Positions 16,726-25,816 of a stretch of DNA of 64,000 nucleotides are shown one piece after another; the first letter of the stretch is position 1, and each line of letters begins with the position of its first letter. This DNA is from Rhodomicrobium sp. R_RK_3 (GTDB taxonomy: Bacteria; Pseudomonadota; Alphaproteobacteria; Rhizobiales; Rhodomicrobiaceae): positions 277,467-341,466 of the forward strand of contig NZ_MWLK01000030.1 of NCBI RefSeq assembly GCF_002198715.1, given 5' to 3'. The translations under genes were made by a program, and so were the position numbers. Under the pieces are notes generated by a model that saw only the letters and a program-made list of their open reading frames with translations, did not search any database and was not told the DNA's origin.

Positions 16726-17163
16726 TCAAGCCGTAGCGGTGCCCTGTCCGGGGCCGGGCGCGGTCATCGCCGTCACCCGAACGAATGCTGTGATGCTGAC
16801 TGCAATCGCACCGATCACGGAGAAGACGATCTGCCAGGTTTCGGAGGGCATGGTGTGCTTCACGATGCCGTATGTTGCCTGGTAGCCGGCGATTGCGGCT
16901 GGGGCGACGAAGGCGAGCGCGACGAGGAGCTTCAGCCACATCGGACGGAGGAAAATGAGCAAAAGCTGGCCGATGCCGAGAGTCGCGCCGGCGGCAACGA
17001 CGCCAATGGCGATGGCGCCGAGGATGCCGGCGCCGGTCTGATGCGCCCAGATGCCGGCGGTTATGCCGGCAAGCGCCGGCAGCGCGAACACGGCGAGCGT
17101 GAAGAGCAGCCAGCAAAGCACGCCTATGGCAGCGAACAATCCGAGGATGGCGAGGATGATCAT
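16726..17163 (-). CDS. Four-helix integral membrane protein
   Basis: A 145-residue inner-membrane protein starting MIILAILGLFAAIGVLCWLL. About four hydrophobic segments follow: residues 2-25, 26-65 (LPALAGITAGIWAHQTGAGI, glycine/alanine-rich), 66-105 (LLLIFLRPMWLKLLVALAFV) and 115-137 (WQIVFSVIGAIAVSITAFVR). The ATG at 17163 has GGAG upstream at good spacing. I do not recognise a family name. It belongs to the minus-strand block between the small gene at 17305 and DUF736. Confidence 0.7.
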   Translation of the reverse strand: MIILAILGLFAAIGVLCWLLFTLAVFALPALAGITAGIWAHQTGAGILGAIAIGVVAAGATLGIGQLLLIFLRPMWLKLLVALAFVAPAAIAGYQATYGIVKHTMPSETWQIVFSVIGAIAVSITAFVRVTAMTAPGPGQGTATA

Positions 17164-17304
17164 GGTGGTGGTCTCCGTGAGAGTGGGTCTGACGGTTGCG
17201 CCTGCCACCACCACCACGGCACGATCGGCAGCATAGCCGAAGTCGGCCCACCTCAGGAGCGGAAATCGAACCGATCTCCGCCCGCGAAAGCGGTTCGCCT
17301 CCGG

Positions 17305-17469
17305 TCATGGGGCGAAGGGATCGATTTCGGCTACGATGTCAGCATCGCCGTCGAACTCGTTGGAGGGGACGACAGAAAGCGTGCCGTCTCCGGCCTTGAA
17401 GATGACGATCGCGGCCATCAGGGTGGTGGCAAGGCTGAAGGCGAAGGCTTGAGCATCGTTGAGGGACAT
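17305..17469 (-). CDS. Small hypothetical protein, 54 residues
   Basis: Starts MSLNDAQAFAFSLATTLMAA and continues IVIFKAGDGTLSVVPSNEFD, ending in an acidic tail. The first half is a possible hydrophobic helix. GGAG-like bases precede the ATG at 17469. It lies in line with the neighbours on the same strand. Function unknown; it recurs in similar ICE blocks as far as I can judge by its composition. Confidence 0.55.
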   Translation of the reverse strand: MSLNDAQAFAFSLATTLMAAIVIFKAGDGTLSVVPSNEFDGDADIVAEIDPFAP

Positions 17470-17693
17470 CGGTCTGGCTCCTGTTGCTTGAGCGGAGGAC
17501 CATCCCCCGCTGACAGGCGCCCGACATGTCGGACTGAGAGCTGCAATCACCGCGTGAGGCGCAGCCGAAGCGGCGGCACGCGAAGCGTAGCCGACCCTTC
17601 ACGGGTTGATGGCGTCAAGCGATCAGCCTGACCAAGGATCAGCGCAGAGAAGCGGGGGTGGTGCTTCCCGACGGGAGCCGTTCGTGTTCCAGG

Positions 17694-18200
17694 TCAGCCA
17701 AGGTGAGCCGCACGGAGCCCAGGTGGAGCGTTGGCTATGAAGTCCCGATAGGCGTAGTTGATGAGGTCGCGGACCAGTTCGAGGAGCCCGCCGACAGGTA
17801 GACCATCGAACGGATCGCCATGGGCCATCCCATTGCGGCGCTGGCTAAGGCTTGGCTCATATGCGCCGGTGACCAAGCCGATCGCGGTGCCGCCGGTGCG
17901 GACAATCATCGGAATGTGCGCCTCGTCGAGGCCGTCGAGGTCGACCATGTGCTTCAGCAGCGAGGCGAACGAGCGCTTCTTCTTCGGAACCTGGCCGCCA
18001 TATCGGTCCATCAGCGTGAGCTCCAGGGCGATGAGCGCGGCGAGCTCGCCGGCCTTCAGCACGTCGAGGTCGATCCAGCCGAGAAGATAGAGCGTCTGCG
18101 CGCGCCTGAATTTGAACTGGACGATGTCGGGTATGCGGGCATCGATGCCGAGGCCGACGATGAAACGTCGCCATTGATCGGGTTCGTCGAACTGGATCAT
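17694..18200 (-). CDS. HEPN-motif protein, unknown function
   Basis: A 168-residue helical protein starting MIQFDEPDQWRRFIVGLGID. Near its C-terminus it has RNGMAH (residues 122-127), an exact R-N-x-x-x-H motif, in SQRRNGMAHGDPF. This is the catalytic motif of HEPN ribonucleases. Long helices before it (RRAQTLYLLGWIDLDVLKAG, ELAALIALELTLMDRYGG) suit the HEPN four-helix bundle. HEPN proteins act in toxin-antitoxin and phage-defence systems, and some are inactive RNA binders. No nucleotidyltransferase partner gene is adjacent. A start 13 codons upstream (18239) is possible. Confidence 0.6.
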   Translation of the reverse strand: MIQFDEPDQWRRFIVGLGIDARIPDIVQFKFRRAQTLYLLGWIDLDVLKAGELAALIALELTLMDRYGGQVPKKKRSFASLLKHMVDLDGLDEAHIPMIVRTGGTAIGLVTGAYEPSLSQRRNGMAHGDPFDGLPVGGLLELVRDLINYAYRDFIANAPPGLRAAHLG

Positions 18201-18361
18201 TCCTCCGGGGAGCCCGGGCGACGGCCATGCGATGATCAACGGTGCTTTGCGAGTGGCAAGTTGAATGTGGTCGAGATCCAGATGCGCCTCCTATCAGCGG
18301 AAGTACAGTGTTTCTGCCGACAGTATCAGATTGCGGTCACTTGTTTGAGGTCGCGCGGCGC

Positions 18362-19285
18362 TCACACGCCGCCGAATTTCAAGACCGGGATGCCGAGTTT
18401 CTTCGCCTTGTCGGCGAGGTTGGCCTGGATGCCGGTGCCAGGGAAGACCATGACGCCGATCGGCAGCACGTCGAGCATCTGGTCATTGCGCTTGAAGGGC
18501 GCCGCGCGGCCGTGCTTCGTCCAGTCGGGCGCGAAGCCGATTTGGGGCACGCCCCGGTGATCGGCCCAGCAAGAGGCGATCTTTTCGGCGCCCTTCGGCG
18601 ATTTGCCGTGCATCAACACCATGCCCGGATACTTGGCGTGGACCTGGTCGAGCTTCGACCAGATGAGGCGGTGGTCGTTGAAGTCGAGGCCTCCGGTGAA
18701 TGCGACCTTCGGCCCGGGCGGCAGGAGCACCTCCTGCTCGGCACGCTTCCTCGCGGCGAGAAAATCGCGGCTGTCGATCATCGCCGAGGTGAGATTGCGG
18801 TGGTTGATTTTCGACCCGTTGCGCGGAAGCCAGGGTTTGCCGACGTGACGCTCGTAGAGCGCGCCGGCCTGGTCGCGCATCAGCTCGAGCGCATCCTGCC
18901 GCTCGACCAACGTCCCGCCTTCGGCAACAAGCCGTTCGAGCTCGACCGATTTGACCTCGGAGCCATCCTGTTCTCGTTGAGAGCGGTGCTGCGCCTGCTC
19001 GTTGTCGTCGAGATCCCGCGCGATCCGCTCGGCGGCGCGGTGGAAGACGTTGGCGGTCGACCAGAGGAGATCGTCGAGATCGGGCTCGATGCGGGTGTCG
19101 CCCAGGGTGGAGATCAGGGCATCGAAGATGTCGGCGATCGCCCCGGCGATCTCGTTGCCGTCGGGGAGCGGTCGCGGATCGGGCTCGTCGGCGAAGGGAC
19201 GGTAGCCGTAGAGCTGAAGCTCGGTCAGGACGTGGTCGGTCGGAGAGGAAGCTTGGGTAGCGTCGTGGTCGTCATGCTCGCTCAT
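18362..19285 (-). CDS. DUF2493 (YspA/SLOG-type) protein
   Basis: A 307-residue protein starting MSEHDDHDATQASSPTDHVL. The N-terminal third is acidic and helical. The C-terminal 120 residues are the DUF2493 domain: KVAFTGGLDFNDHRLIWSKL, then MVLMHGKSPKGAEKIASCWA and PIGVMVFPGTGIQANLADKA. This is a Rossmann-like SLOG-superfamily fold thought to bind nucleotide-derived ligands. Its job in conjugative elements is not established. It is in line with the Toprim and helicase genes upstream, separated by a large inverted repeat. Confidence 0.8.
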   Translation of the reverse strand: MSEHDDHDATQASSPTDHVLTELQLYGYRPFADEPDPRPLPDGNEIAGAIADIFDALISTLGDTRIEPDLDDLLWSTANVFHRAAERIARDLDDNEQAQHRSQREQDGSEVKSVELERLVAEGGTLVERQDALELMRDQAGALYERHVGKPWLPRNGSKINHRNLTSAMIDSRDFLAARKRAEQEVLLPPGPKVAFTGGLDFNDHRLIWSKLDQVHAKYPGMVLMHGKSPKGAEKIASCWADHRGVPQIGFAPDWTKHGRAAPFKRNDQMLDVLPIGVMVFPGTGIQANLADKAKKLGIPVLKFGGV

Positions 19286-19403
19286 GGGATGCTCCGCCCG
19301 CTGGACCGCGACCGTCGCGGCCTTCATGGCGACGACGCCGTCGGGCGGGCCGGACAGGCACCCGGAGCGGAAGCGAAGGGCCGAAGCGAAGCGGAGGGCC
19401 GCA

Positions 19404-19499
19404 GGGGCCGGCTATTTTGGCTCGCGATGGAAAGGCCCTCTCCCTTCCGCGCGCCGAGCTGCGTCGGGTGGAGAGGGCCGCCGGAAAATAGCCGGCCCC
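19404..19499. repeat. Two-tier inverted repeat (96 bases)
   Basis: The outer arms GGGGCCGGCTATTTT (19404-19418) and AAAATAGCCGGCCCC (19485-19499) are perfect 15-base complements. Inside them GGCCCTCTCC (19434-19443) and GGAGAGGGCC (19470-19479) form a second perfect 10-base stem. It lies in the 340-base spacer between the Toprim gene and the DUF2493 gene. It could be a transcript attenuator, an RNA-stabilising structure or a protein-binding cruciform. The flanks are also repetitive (GAAGCGAAG, GGAGGGCC). Confidence 0.8.
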
Positions 19500-19625
19500 A
19501 AGGTTGCCCGGCCGGACCGTTTGACGGCAGATCGCCCTCTCGAAGGCCGAGGCGCGGTCCTCCGGCGAGGACGAAGCATCCGAGCGGTGCGGTTGGCGGC
19601 GAGCCGCCCCGCATCCCCGTTCCGG

Positions 19626-20681
19626 CTACGCCGCCAGATCCATGAAGCGGGCGACGTCCTGCGGTGCGATCTGGACGCGAATGGCCGCCCGAAGCGCATC
19701 GACGCCCGGCATCCGCAGATCCTCGTTGAAGTCCGCCAGCACCGGCGACAGCACGATTGCCTCGATGCCGGCCTGCTTGGCGCGGTCGATCAGCGTCGCC
19801 ATCGCGCCGTCGCCGGCGGGATCGTCGTCGCGCGCGATGTAAAGGCGGCGCAGCGTGTCCGGAAACCGGATGGCGGCGAGGTGGGCTGCCGAGAGCGCTG
19901 CCACCACCGGCATGGTCGGCAGAACGCATCTGAGCGACAGCATGGTCTCGATGCCTTCACCGGCCGCCATTACCGAACCCGCCACGCCGAAGCGCACGGC
20001 ATGGCCCAGAAGATCGCCCATTGACCGCTTCGGCCTGTCGATGGGCGCCTTGCCGAGCGTCGCCTCGCTAAAGCCATCAGGGTCGAGCCAAGTGCGGTGC
20101 CCACCAGTGATCCGGCCGCCGAGATCGGTGACGGCGGCGATCATTGCCGGCCATATCTCGGTCGGCTCATGCTCGTCGGGCCGATAGTAGCAGCGCGGAT
20201 GGAAACGCAGCGCCCCGGTTTCGTGGAAAGCGGCAATGCCGCGTTTCCGCAGATACGCCTCCGCGAGCGTCCCCGTTATCGGCTGCGCCATGGTGAACAG
20301 TCGCCGCGCCGCCTCCGACGATCCGGTCCGCGCGGCGGGCTTGCGGCTTCGGTGCTCATTGGGCTCGGGATGCGGCAGGCTGAGGAAGCTCCGCGCCTCG
20401 TCGGCGACATCCTTGAAGTCGACGAGGCCGCACGCCTCGCGGATCACGTCCAGTAAGTCCCCGTACTCGCCGGTCGCGGCGTCGGTCCAATGACCGGCCG
20501 CACCCTTGCCGGTCTCCGGCCCCTTGAGTCGCACGAACATCGAGCGGCCCGGCGTGTTGCGGACGTCGCCGACCAGCCAGTAATTGCCCTGGCGGCGGCC
20601 GTGGGAGAGATAATGCCGGCAGACCGCCTCGGCCTGCCGGCCGAGGCGCTGCGACAGTTCGGAGGCGTCATGGCTGGGCAT
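19626..20681 (-). CDS. Toprim-domain protein, primase-like
   Basis: A 351-residue protein starting MPSHDASELSQRLGRQAEAV. The N-terminal half resembles the zinc-ribbon-less, DUF7146-like region of mobile-element primases (NYWLVGDVRNTPGRSMFVRL and GHWTDAATGEYGDLLDVIRE). The C-terminal Toprim domain has the acid in VMAAGEGIETMLSLRCV (about residue 240) and the DxD in LYIARDDDPAGDGAMATLID (about residue 278). It could prime single-stranded DNA after transfer. Its ATG overlaps the stop of the helicase gene (TGATG), so the two are translationally coupled. Confidence 0.82.
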   Translation of the reverse strand: MPSHDASELSQRLGRQAEAVCRHYLSHGRRQGNYWLVGDVRNTPGRSMFVRLKGPETGKGAAGHWTDAATGEYGDLLDVIREACGLVDFKDVADEARSFLSLPHPEPNEHRSRKPAARTGSSEAARRLFTMAQPITGTLAEAYLRKRGIAAFHETGALRFHPRCYYRPDEHEPTEIWPAMIAAVTDLGGRITGGHRTWLDPDGFSEATLGKAPIDRPKRSMGDLLGHAVRFGVAGSVMAAGEGIETMLSLRCVLPTMPVVAALSAAHLAAIRFPDTLRRLYIARDDDPAGDGAMATLIDRAKQAGIEAIVLSPVLADFNEDLRMPGVDALRAAIRVQIAPQDVARFMDLAA

Positions 20682-23600
20682 CACACCGCCTCCCGTTCGG
20701 AGGCGTGCTCGATGGGATAGCGCTCCAGCACCCTGGCCAGGGCGGCGCCGCCATTCGCGTCGGTCGGCACGAACATGCGCAGCTTCCACGAGATGATCTC
20801 GTGGAACAGACCATAGGCGCGGAGCCGGTCGCGCATGGTGTCGGTAAAGCCCGACAGCTCGATGCGATGGGCGCCCATGATACGCACGCGGCGAAGCTGG
20901 AGCCCTTCGGCCAGGTCGAGCACGGTGCTGCCGTCCAACAGCGCCGCAAAGGCATCGTCCGGCGTCAGCGTAACGACGCCGGTCGCGAGCGCGCCCGCGG
21001 CCCAGGCCGAGGAGACACGGCGGCCGATAATGCGCTCGCCCTTATCGGTTTGGAGCCGATAGACCCGCGTCGACTCGTTCGGCAGGCGCTTCCAGATCGG
21101 GAGCAGGAGGCCGGCGACGATGTGGATTGTCGAGTCGGAGAACTCCGGCACCTGCGCCACTTCGCGAGTCCAGGCGACCGCGAAGGCGTCGCGATCGGCG
21201 TCCCGCCAGTGGCTCTCCGCCATCATCGTCAAGGACGCATGATGCTGCTCCATGGGACGGAGCAGCCGCACGCGGCGTTCGATCTCTCCGTCGTCGAGCA
21301 TCACGCTCGGCGCAGTGACTTGCACCGCCGCGCGGCCGGAGCGCTCGTTGACGAGCAGCGTGGTGCGAGGATCACAGAGATGATCCAGCGCCTGGTCGAA
21401 TGTCAGCGGCCGGTTGCGCACGCGCTGCGTGATGGTGAGCAGCCGCGTTTCCGCCGCAGTGGCGGGATGCGTGTAGATCGTGCGCCGGTCGGTGACGACG
21501 AAGCTTTCCGCCTTCAGCGTCTCCAGTCCGATGTCATAGGTTCCGCTGGCGATGGCGCCCTCGATCCTCGCGTTGAGGAGTTGCTCGAAGGCCGTGAACA
21601 GCACGCCCTGCAGGTCGATGGGCAGCGCCAGCAGCCGGTTGAGGAAGGTGGTGATCGGAGGCAGCGCGTCCCTGACGCCACCCTCATCCACCAGACTGAG
21701 GCCGGTAGCCTCCTCGAAGCGCTGCAGCGGGCAGCCCTCGACCTTGCCGCGCACGATGAGCAGATAAAGCTGCCGCAGCGCGTCGCGGGCGTGAGGGCTT
21801 TCCAGATTGTCCTCCGGCCGGAACAGGCCCTGGCCGCCGGTCTGGCGCTGGCCGCGTGTGATCGCGCCCAGCGTGTCGAGCCGGCGAGCGATCGTGCTCA
21901 GGAAGCGCTTCTCGGCCTTCACGTCGGTGGCAATCGGACGGAACAGCGGCGCTTGCCGCTGGTTGGTCCGATTGGTGCGACCGAGCCCCTGGATGGCGGC
22001 ATCCGCCTTCCAGCCTGGCTCAAGCAGATAGTGGACACGCACGCGCTGGTTTCTTGCCGTCAGCTCGGCGTGGTAGCTGCGCCCGGTGCCGCCTGCATCG
22101 CTGAACACCAGGATGCGCTTCACATCGTCCATGAAAGCGGCGGTCTCGGCGAGATTGGCGGAGCCGGCGCGGTTTTCCACCATGAGCCGATCGCCTTTGC
22201 GGATCACTCGACGCGAACGGCCGGTGACCTCGGCCACCATGTCGGTTCCGAAGCGCTGCACGATCTGGTCGAGCGCGCCGGGCACCGGTGGCAGGCTGGC
22301 GAGTTGTTCGATCAGCCGGTCGCGCCGTGCCACCGCTTCGCGGCTCTCCGCCGGCTGGCCGTCGCGATAGACGGGCCGCGACGAGAGATGGCCCTCCGAG
22401 TCGGTGAAAGGCTCGTAGAGCTGCACGGGGAAGGAGTGCTGAAGATAGGACAGGACATATTCGCGCGGCGTGATGTCGACGCGCACGTCGTTCCACTCCT
22501 CGGTCGGGATCTCTGCGAGACGGCGTTCCATGAGCGCCTCGCCGGTCGAAACGATCTGCACGACGGCCGCGTGCCCCTCCTCAAGGTCACGGTCGATCGA
22601 GCGGATGAGCGTCGGTGTCTTCATCGAGGTAAGCAGGTGCCCGAAGAAGCGCTGCTTGGTGCTTTCGAAAGCCGAGCGAGCCGCGGACTTCGCTCGGGCG
22701 TTCAGCGTGCCGGTTTCGCCGGTGATGTTCGCCGCCCGCATGGCCGCTTCGAGATTGTTGTGAATGATCGAGAAGGCGCCGGCATAGGCGTCGTAGATGC
22801 GCCGTTGGTCATCGGTGAGCTGGTGCTCGACCAGCTCGTATTCGATGCCGTCATAGGAAAGCGAACGCGCGGTGTAGAGGCCGAGCGAGCGCAGGTCGCG
22901 GGCGAGCACCTCCATCGCCGCAACGCCGCCGGCCTCGATCGCCTCGACGAACTCGGCCCGGGTCGCGAACGGGAAATCCTCGCCGCCCCACAGGCCGAGC
23001 CGCTGGGCATAGGCGAGATTGTGGACGCTGGTGGCGCCGGTGGCCGAGACATAGACGACGCGGGCGCGAGGCAGCGCATGCTGGAGCCGGAGCCCCGCGC
23101 GCCCTTGCTGAGAGGGGGCGATGTCGCCCCGGTCTCCCTTGCCGCCGGCGGCGTTTTGCATGGCGTGGCTTTCGTCGAAGACGATCGCCCCATCGAAATC
23201 GGGGCCGAGCCATTCGACGATCTGCCGGACGCGCGACGCTTTCTCGCCGCGCTCGTCGGACCGGAGCGTGGCATAGGTGGTGAACAGGACGCCTTCCTGA
23301 AGCGTGATCGCGCGCCCTTGCGGGAAGCGCGATAGCGGTGTCACCAGCAGGCGTTCCATGCCGAGTGCCGACCAGTCGCGCTGTGCGTCCTCGATCAGCT
23401 TGTCGGACTTGGAGATCCAGACGGCCTTGCGGCGCCCGCACATCCAGTTGTCGAGGATGATGGCAGCCGACTGGCGGCCCTTGCCGGCGCCGGTACCATC
23501 GCCCAGCATGAAGCCGCGCCGGAAGCGGACCGCGTCCTTCGCATCATCCGGCGCCGCCGTGACGAGATCGAAGGTCTGATCGACAGTCCAGGAGCCGGCG

Positions 23601-25015
23601 AGAGTGTCCGAGTGCGCTTCGCCGGCATAGATTACGGTTTCGAGCTGGGCGTCCGACAGGACGCCGTCGGTCACGAGGCGGGCGGGCAGACGCGGACGAT
23701 AGCTCGGCCTGGGCGGCGCGACCGACGCCATGGCGGCCGATTGCACCAGCTTGGTGGGATGCGCCTGAGAGCCCGGAATGCGGATCGTCTGAAGCCGATA
23801 TTCTTCATAGATTGCATCTGTCAGGCGCGCGCCCTCGGCCGGCGTCCAGTCCGCGGTCTCATAGACGAGATCCACGGCCTCGGGGTCGGTGAGTGGGCGC
23901 TTTGCGGGCGGTTTGGAGGCGGCTCGGGCGATATAGCCGCCCACGGTCTTCGGAATGCGAGCGGCCGCTGCCGGAACGGCGACGGTGGCGGCCACGGCGG
24001 GACGAGGCGGCACATGCTTGGCGATCCAGCCGATGAGCGTGGCGACATCGGGGGCGATCCCCGGCGATGCCGGGGATGCCGCCGGGTCGTCGGCGGGCGC
24101 CTTGTCGATGACGGTGAGGCGCGTCTCGATCGTCGTGCCGTGCTTGGCATAGACCGCGCCGTCGATCGCGGCGGTGAACACCACGCGCCCGCGCTCTTGC
24201 AAGCGAGCGAAAGCCGCCGTCCAGGCTGGGGCGTCCGGCGCGAAATTGGCGCCGGTGATAGCGACCAGTCGCCCGCCGTCGGCGAGGCGGGCCAGCGCCG
24301 AGGCGACGTGGCGGAAAGCGGCGTCGGCCATTCGGCCCGAGACGTTCGGCATCGCCGAAAAAGGCGGGTTCATCAGCACGACGCTCGGGATCGCCGCTGG
24401 ACTCAGATGATCGTCTATCTGCGCGGCGTCGAAACGTGTGAGGGGTACGGCCGGAAACAGGCAGGAGAGCAGTCCGGCGCGCGTGCCGGCTAGCTCGTTG
24501 AGGATGAGCGTGCCACCGGCGATCTCAGCCAGGATGGCGAGCAGGCCGGTGCCGGCCGAGGGCTCCAGCACGCGGTCGGCCGGCGTGATGGCGGCTGCGA
24601 TCAGCGCGGCGAGGCCCAGCGGCGTCGGCGTCGAGAATTGCTGGAAGGCCTCGCTCTCGGCGGAGCGGCGCGTATGGGTCGGCAGAAGCCCTGTGATTTT
24701 CACGAGCAGTGGCAGCGCGGCCTCCTGAGAGCCGGCCTTACGCAGAAGTGCCTTTCCGTATTTGTGCAAGAACAGCACGGTCGCCACCTCGCAGGCGTCA
24801 TAAGCCGTCTTCCAGTCCCAGGCGCCAGACGCATCGGAGGCGCCGAAAGCGGCTTCCATGGCCGAGCGAAGGATCGGGGCGTCGACACGCTGGCCATGTT
24901 CGAGATGGGGGAGGATTTGTCGGGCCGCCGCGAGGATGGCGGGGGCCGGGTCGATCACGGGGACGGACGAGAGCGACGCGACGTCGGCGGTGGCGCGCGG
25001 AGAATGTTCGTGCAT
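20681..25015 (-). CDS. Methyltransferase plus strawberry-notch-like helicase
   Basis: A 1444-residue protein. N-terminal methyltransferase: RVLEPSAGTGLLAILAEIAG (about residue 150) and the N6-adenine-type NPPF motif in VLMNPPFSAMPNV (about 214). Middle superfamily 2 helicase: Walker A-like MLGDGTGAGKGRQSAAIILD (about 505) and a DESH box in IVFDESHAMQNA (about 613). C-terminal helicase part with LQGLGRTNRTNQRQAPLF. This fused layout (strawberry-notch NTPase with an N-terminal methylase) is common on alphaproteobacterial ICEs and plasmids. It may modify and process incoming DNA or counter restriction; no mechanism is established. The long plus-strand frames across it are shadows. Confidence 0.85.
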   Translation of the reverse strand: MHEHSPRATADVASLSSVPVIDPAPAILAAARQILPHLEHGQRVDAPILRSAMEAAFGASDASGAWDWKTAYDACEVATVLFLHKYGKALLRKAGSQEAALPLLVKITGLLPTHTRRSAESEAFQQFSTPTPLGLAALIAAAITPADRVLEPSAGTGLLAILAEIAGGTLILNELAGTRAGLLSCLFPAVPLTRFDAAQIDDHLSPAAIPSVVLMNPPFSAMPNVSGRMADAAFRHVASALARLADGGRLVAITGANFAPDAPAWTAAFARLQERGRVVFTAAIDGAVYAKHGTTIETRLTVIDKAPADDPAASPASPGIAPDVATLIGWIAKHVPPRPAVAATVAVPAAAARIPKTVGGYIARAASKPPAKRPLTDPEAVDLVYETADWTPAEGARLTDAIYEEYRLQTIRIPGSQAHPTKLVQSAAMASVAPPRPSYRPRLPARLVTDGVLSDAQLETVIYAGEAHSDTLAGSWTVDQTFDLVTAAPDDAKDAVRFRRGFMLGDGTGAGKGRQSAAIILDNWMCGRRKAVWISKSDKLIEDAQRDWSALGMERLLVTPLSRFPQGRAITLQEGVLFTTYATLRSDERGEKASRVRQIVEWLGPDFDGAIVFDESHAMQNAAGGKGDRGDIAPSQQGRAGLRLQHALPRARVVYVSATGATSVHNLAYAQRLGLWGGEDFPFATRAEFVEAIEAGGVAAMEVLARDLRSLGLYTARSLSYDGIEYELVEHQLTDDQRRIYDAYAGAFSIIHNNLEAAMRAANITGETGTLNARAKSAARSAFESTKQRFFGHLLTSMKTPTLIRSIDRDLEEGHAAVVQIVSTGEALMERRLAEIPTEEWNDVRVDITPREYVLSYLQHSFPVQLYEPFTDSEGHLSSRPVYRDGQPAESREAVARRDRLIEQLASLPPVPGALDQIVQRFGTDMVAEVTGRSRRVIRKGDRLMVENRAGSANLAETAAFMDDVKRILVFSDAGGTGRSYHAELTARNQRVRVHYLLEPGWKADAAIQGLGRTNRTNQRQAPLFRPIATDVKAEKRFLSTIARRLDTLGAITRGQRQTGGQGLFRPEDNLESPHARDALRQLYLLIVRGKVEGCPLQRFEEATGLSLVDEGGVRDALPPITTFLNRLLALPIDLQGVLFTAFEQLLNARIEGAIASGTYDIGLETLKAESFVVTDRRTIYTHPATAAETRLLTITQRVRNRPLTFDQALDHLCDPRTTLLVNERSGRAAVQVTAPSVMLDDGEIERRVRLLRPMEQHHASLTMMAESHWRDADRDAFAVAWTREVAQVPEFSDSTIHIVAGLLLPIWKRLPNESTRVYRLQTDKGERIIGRRVSSAWAAGALATGVVTLTPDDAFAALLDGSTVLDLAEGLQLRRVRIMGAHRIELSGFTDTMRDRLRAYGLFHEIISWKLRMFVPTDANGGAALARVLERYPIEHASEREAV

Positions 25016-25034
25016 GGGGAAAACCTTAAAGAGA

Positions 25035-25097
25035 GCCGGAACGGGACGAGCCTGCCGGCGCTCTCTCTCGACCGAGCGGGCTCAAACCCGTCCCGGC
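25035..25097 (-). promoter_or_regulatory. Structured leader before the helicase gene
   Basis: Read on the minus strand the leader has GACGGGTTTGAGCC, an internal GAGAGAGAGC segment and GGCTCGTCCCG. GAGCC pairs with GGCTC and CGGGAC with GTCCCG. The GACGGGTT-x-GAG start is shared with the leaders of parB and ardC, although the pairing is arranged differently. Confidence 0.45.
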
Positions 25098-25174
25098 TTG
25101 TCTCTGCCTCTAGGCGGACTGGCCGTGGCCGACATGAAACAAGCGCCCGGCCGTGAGGCGGGCGCTTGTCCGGA

Positions 25175-25816
25175 TCAGCCGAACCGGCGGCCGGCTTCCG
25201 TGAAGGTGTAGTCGTTGGCGATGATCGCCTCGTCGACCGCCTCGTCCGACGTCAGATCATCGTAATCCCGTTCAAGCTGGCGATAGAGCCAGCGGGCGAG
25301 ATCGCGCACCGCCTCGATGACGGCATCCTCGGCATCGGAGGTCATGTCCTGCCAGGTAGGGCTGTCGCGTTCGACCGCAACGCCCATGCAGTATTCGTGG
25401 TAGTAGCGACCGCGATGGGTAATAGCAGCGCGGAGCTGATAGAAGTTGCGGCGCTGGATCGCCTGAAGCGCATCGGCGATGCGGTGAAGCTCGTTGTCCT
25501 TCGGCGCGTACTTGCGGATTTTCCGTGGCGCGGCTTTCGCATGACAGTAGCGCCCCTCGAAGCAAGCCCCGTCGCCCTGACTCCAGAATCCCGAGAACCA
25601 GATGCAAGGCTTCCGCCGCGTGCCACCGCCATAGAGGCGAACCGCGCGCGTCTCGAGGTTGACGCCGAGGATCACGCAGATGCGCTCGAAGTCGTCATAG
25701 ACGAACTCGAACCAGTCGTAGTCGAAGCCCCCCTCGTGATACCAGGCGCGGGCCTTCTCCTTCGCCGCGTTGGAGAGTTTGTCGAGGCGATAGACGGTGG
25801 TGGTAATCTCAGGCAT
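25175..25816 (-). CDS. Conserved ICE protein, antitoxin-like annotation
   Basis: A 213-residue protein starting MPEITTTVYRLDKLSNAAKE. Features include a basic helix KEKARAWYHEGGFDYDWFEF, a W-F-S-G-F-W-S-Q-G-D-G core and RYYHEYCMGVAVERDS. Proteins of this type are often labelled antitoxin of a toxin-antitoxin stability system, but I know of no experimental support. The ATG at 25816 sits within the stop of the small gene upstream (GATGCCTGA), so they are coupled. Its 3' end is followed by the helicase leader. Confidence 0.65.
   Translation of the reverse strand: MPEITTTVYRLDKLSNAAKEKARAWYHEGGFDYDWFEFVYDDFERICVILGVNLETRAVRLYGGGTRRKPCIWFSGFWSQGDGACFEGRYCHAKAAPRKIRKYAPKDNELHRIADALQAIQRRNFYQLRAAITHRGRYYHEYCMGVAVERDSPTWQDMTSDAEDAVIEAVRDLARWLYRQLERDYDDLTSDEAVDEAIIANDYTFTEAGRRFG

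Noticed and set aside
18242..19645. Plus-strand frame of 467 codons opposite the DUF2493 gene
   Set aside because: Low-complexity translation with no domain; the minus strand carries a recognisable DUF2493 domain and proper start.
20705..23335. Long plus-strand open frame (876 codons) opposite the methylase-helicase gene
   Set aside because: Its translation is an arginine/glycine/leucine-rich mirror of a strongly conserved gene; high GC content makes long antisense frames common. No family features.
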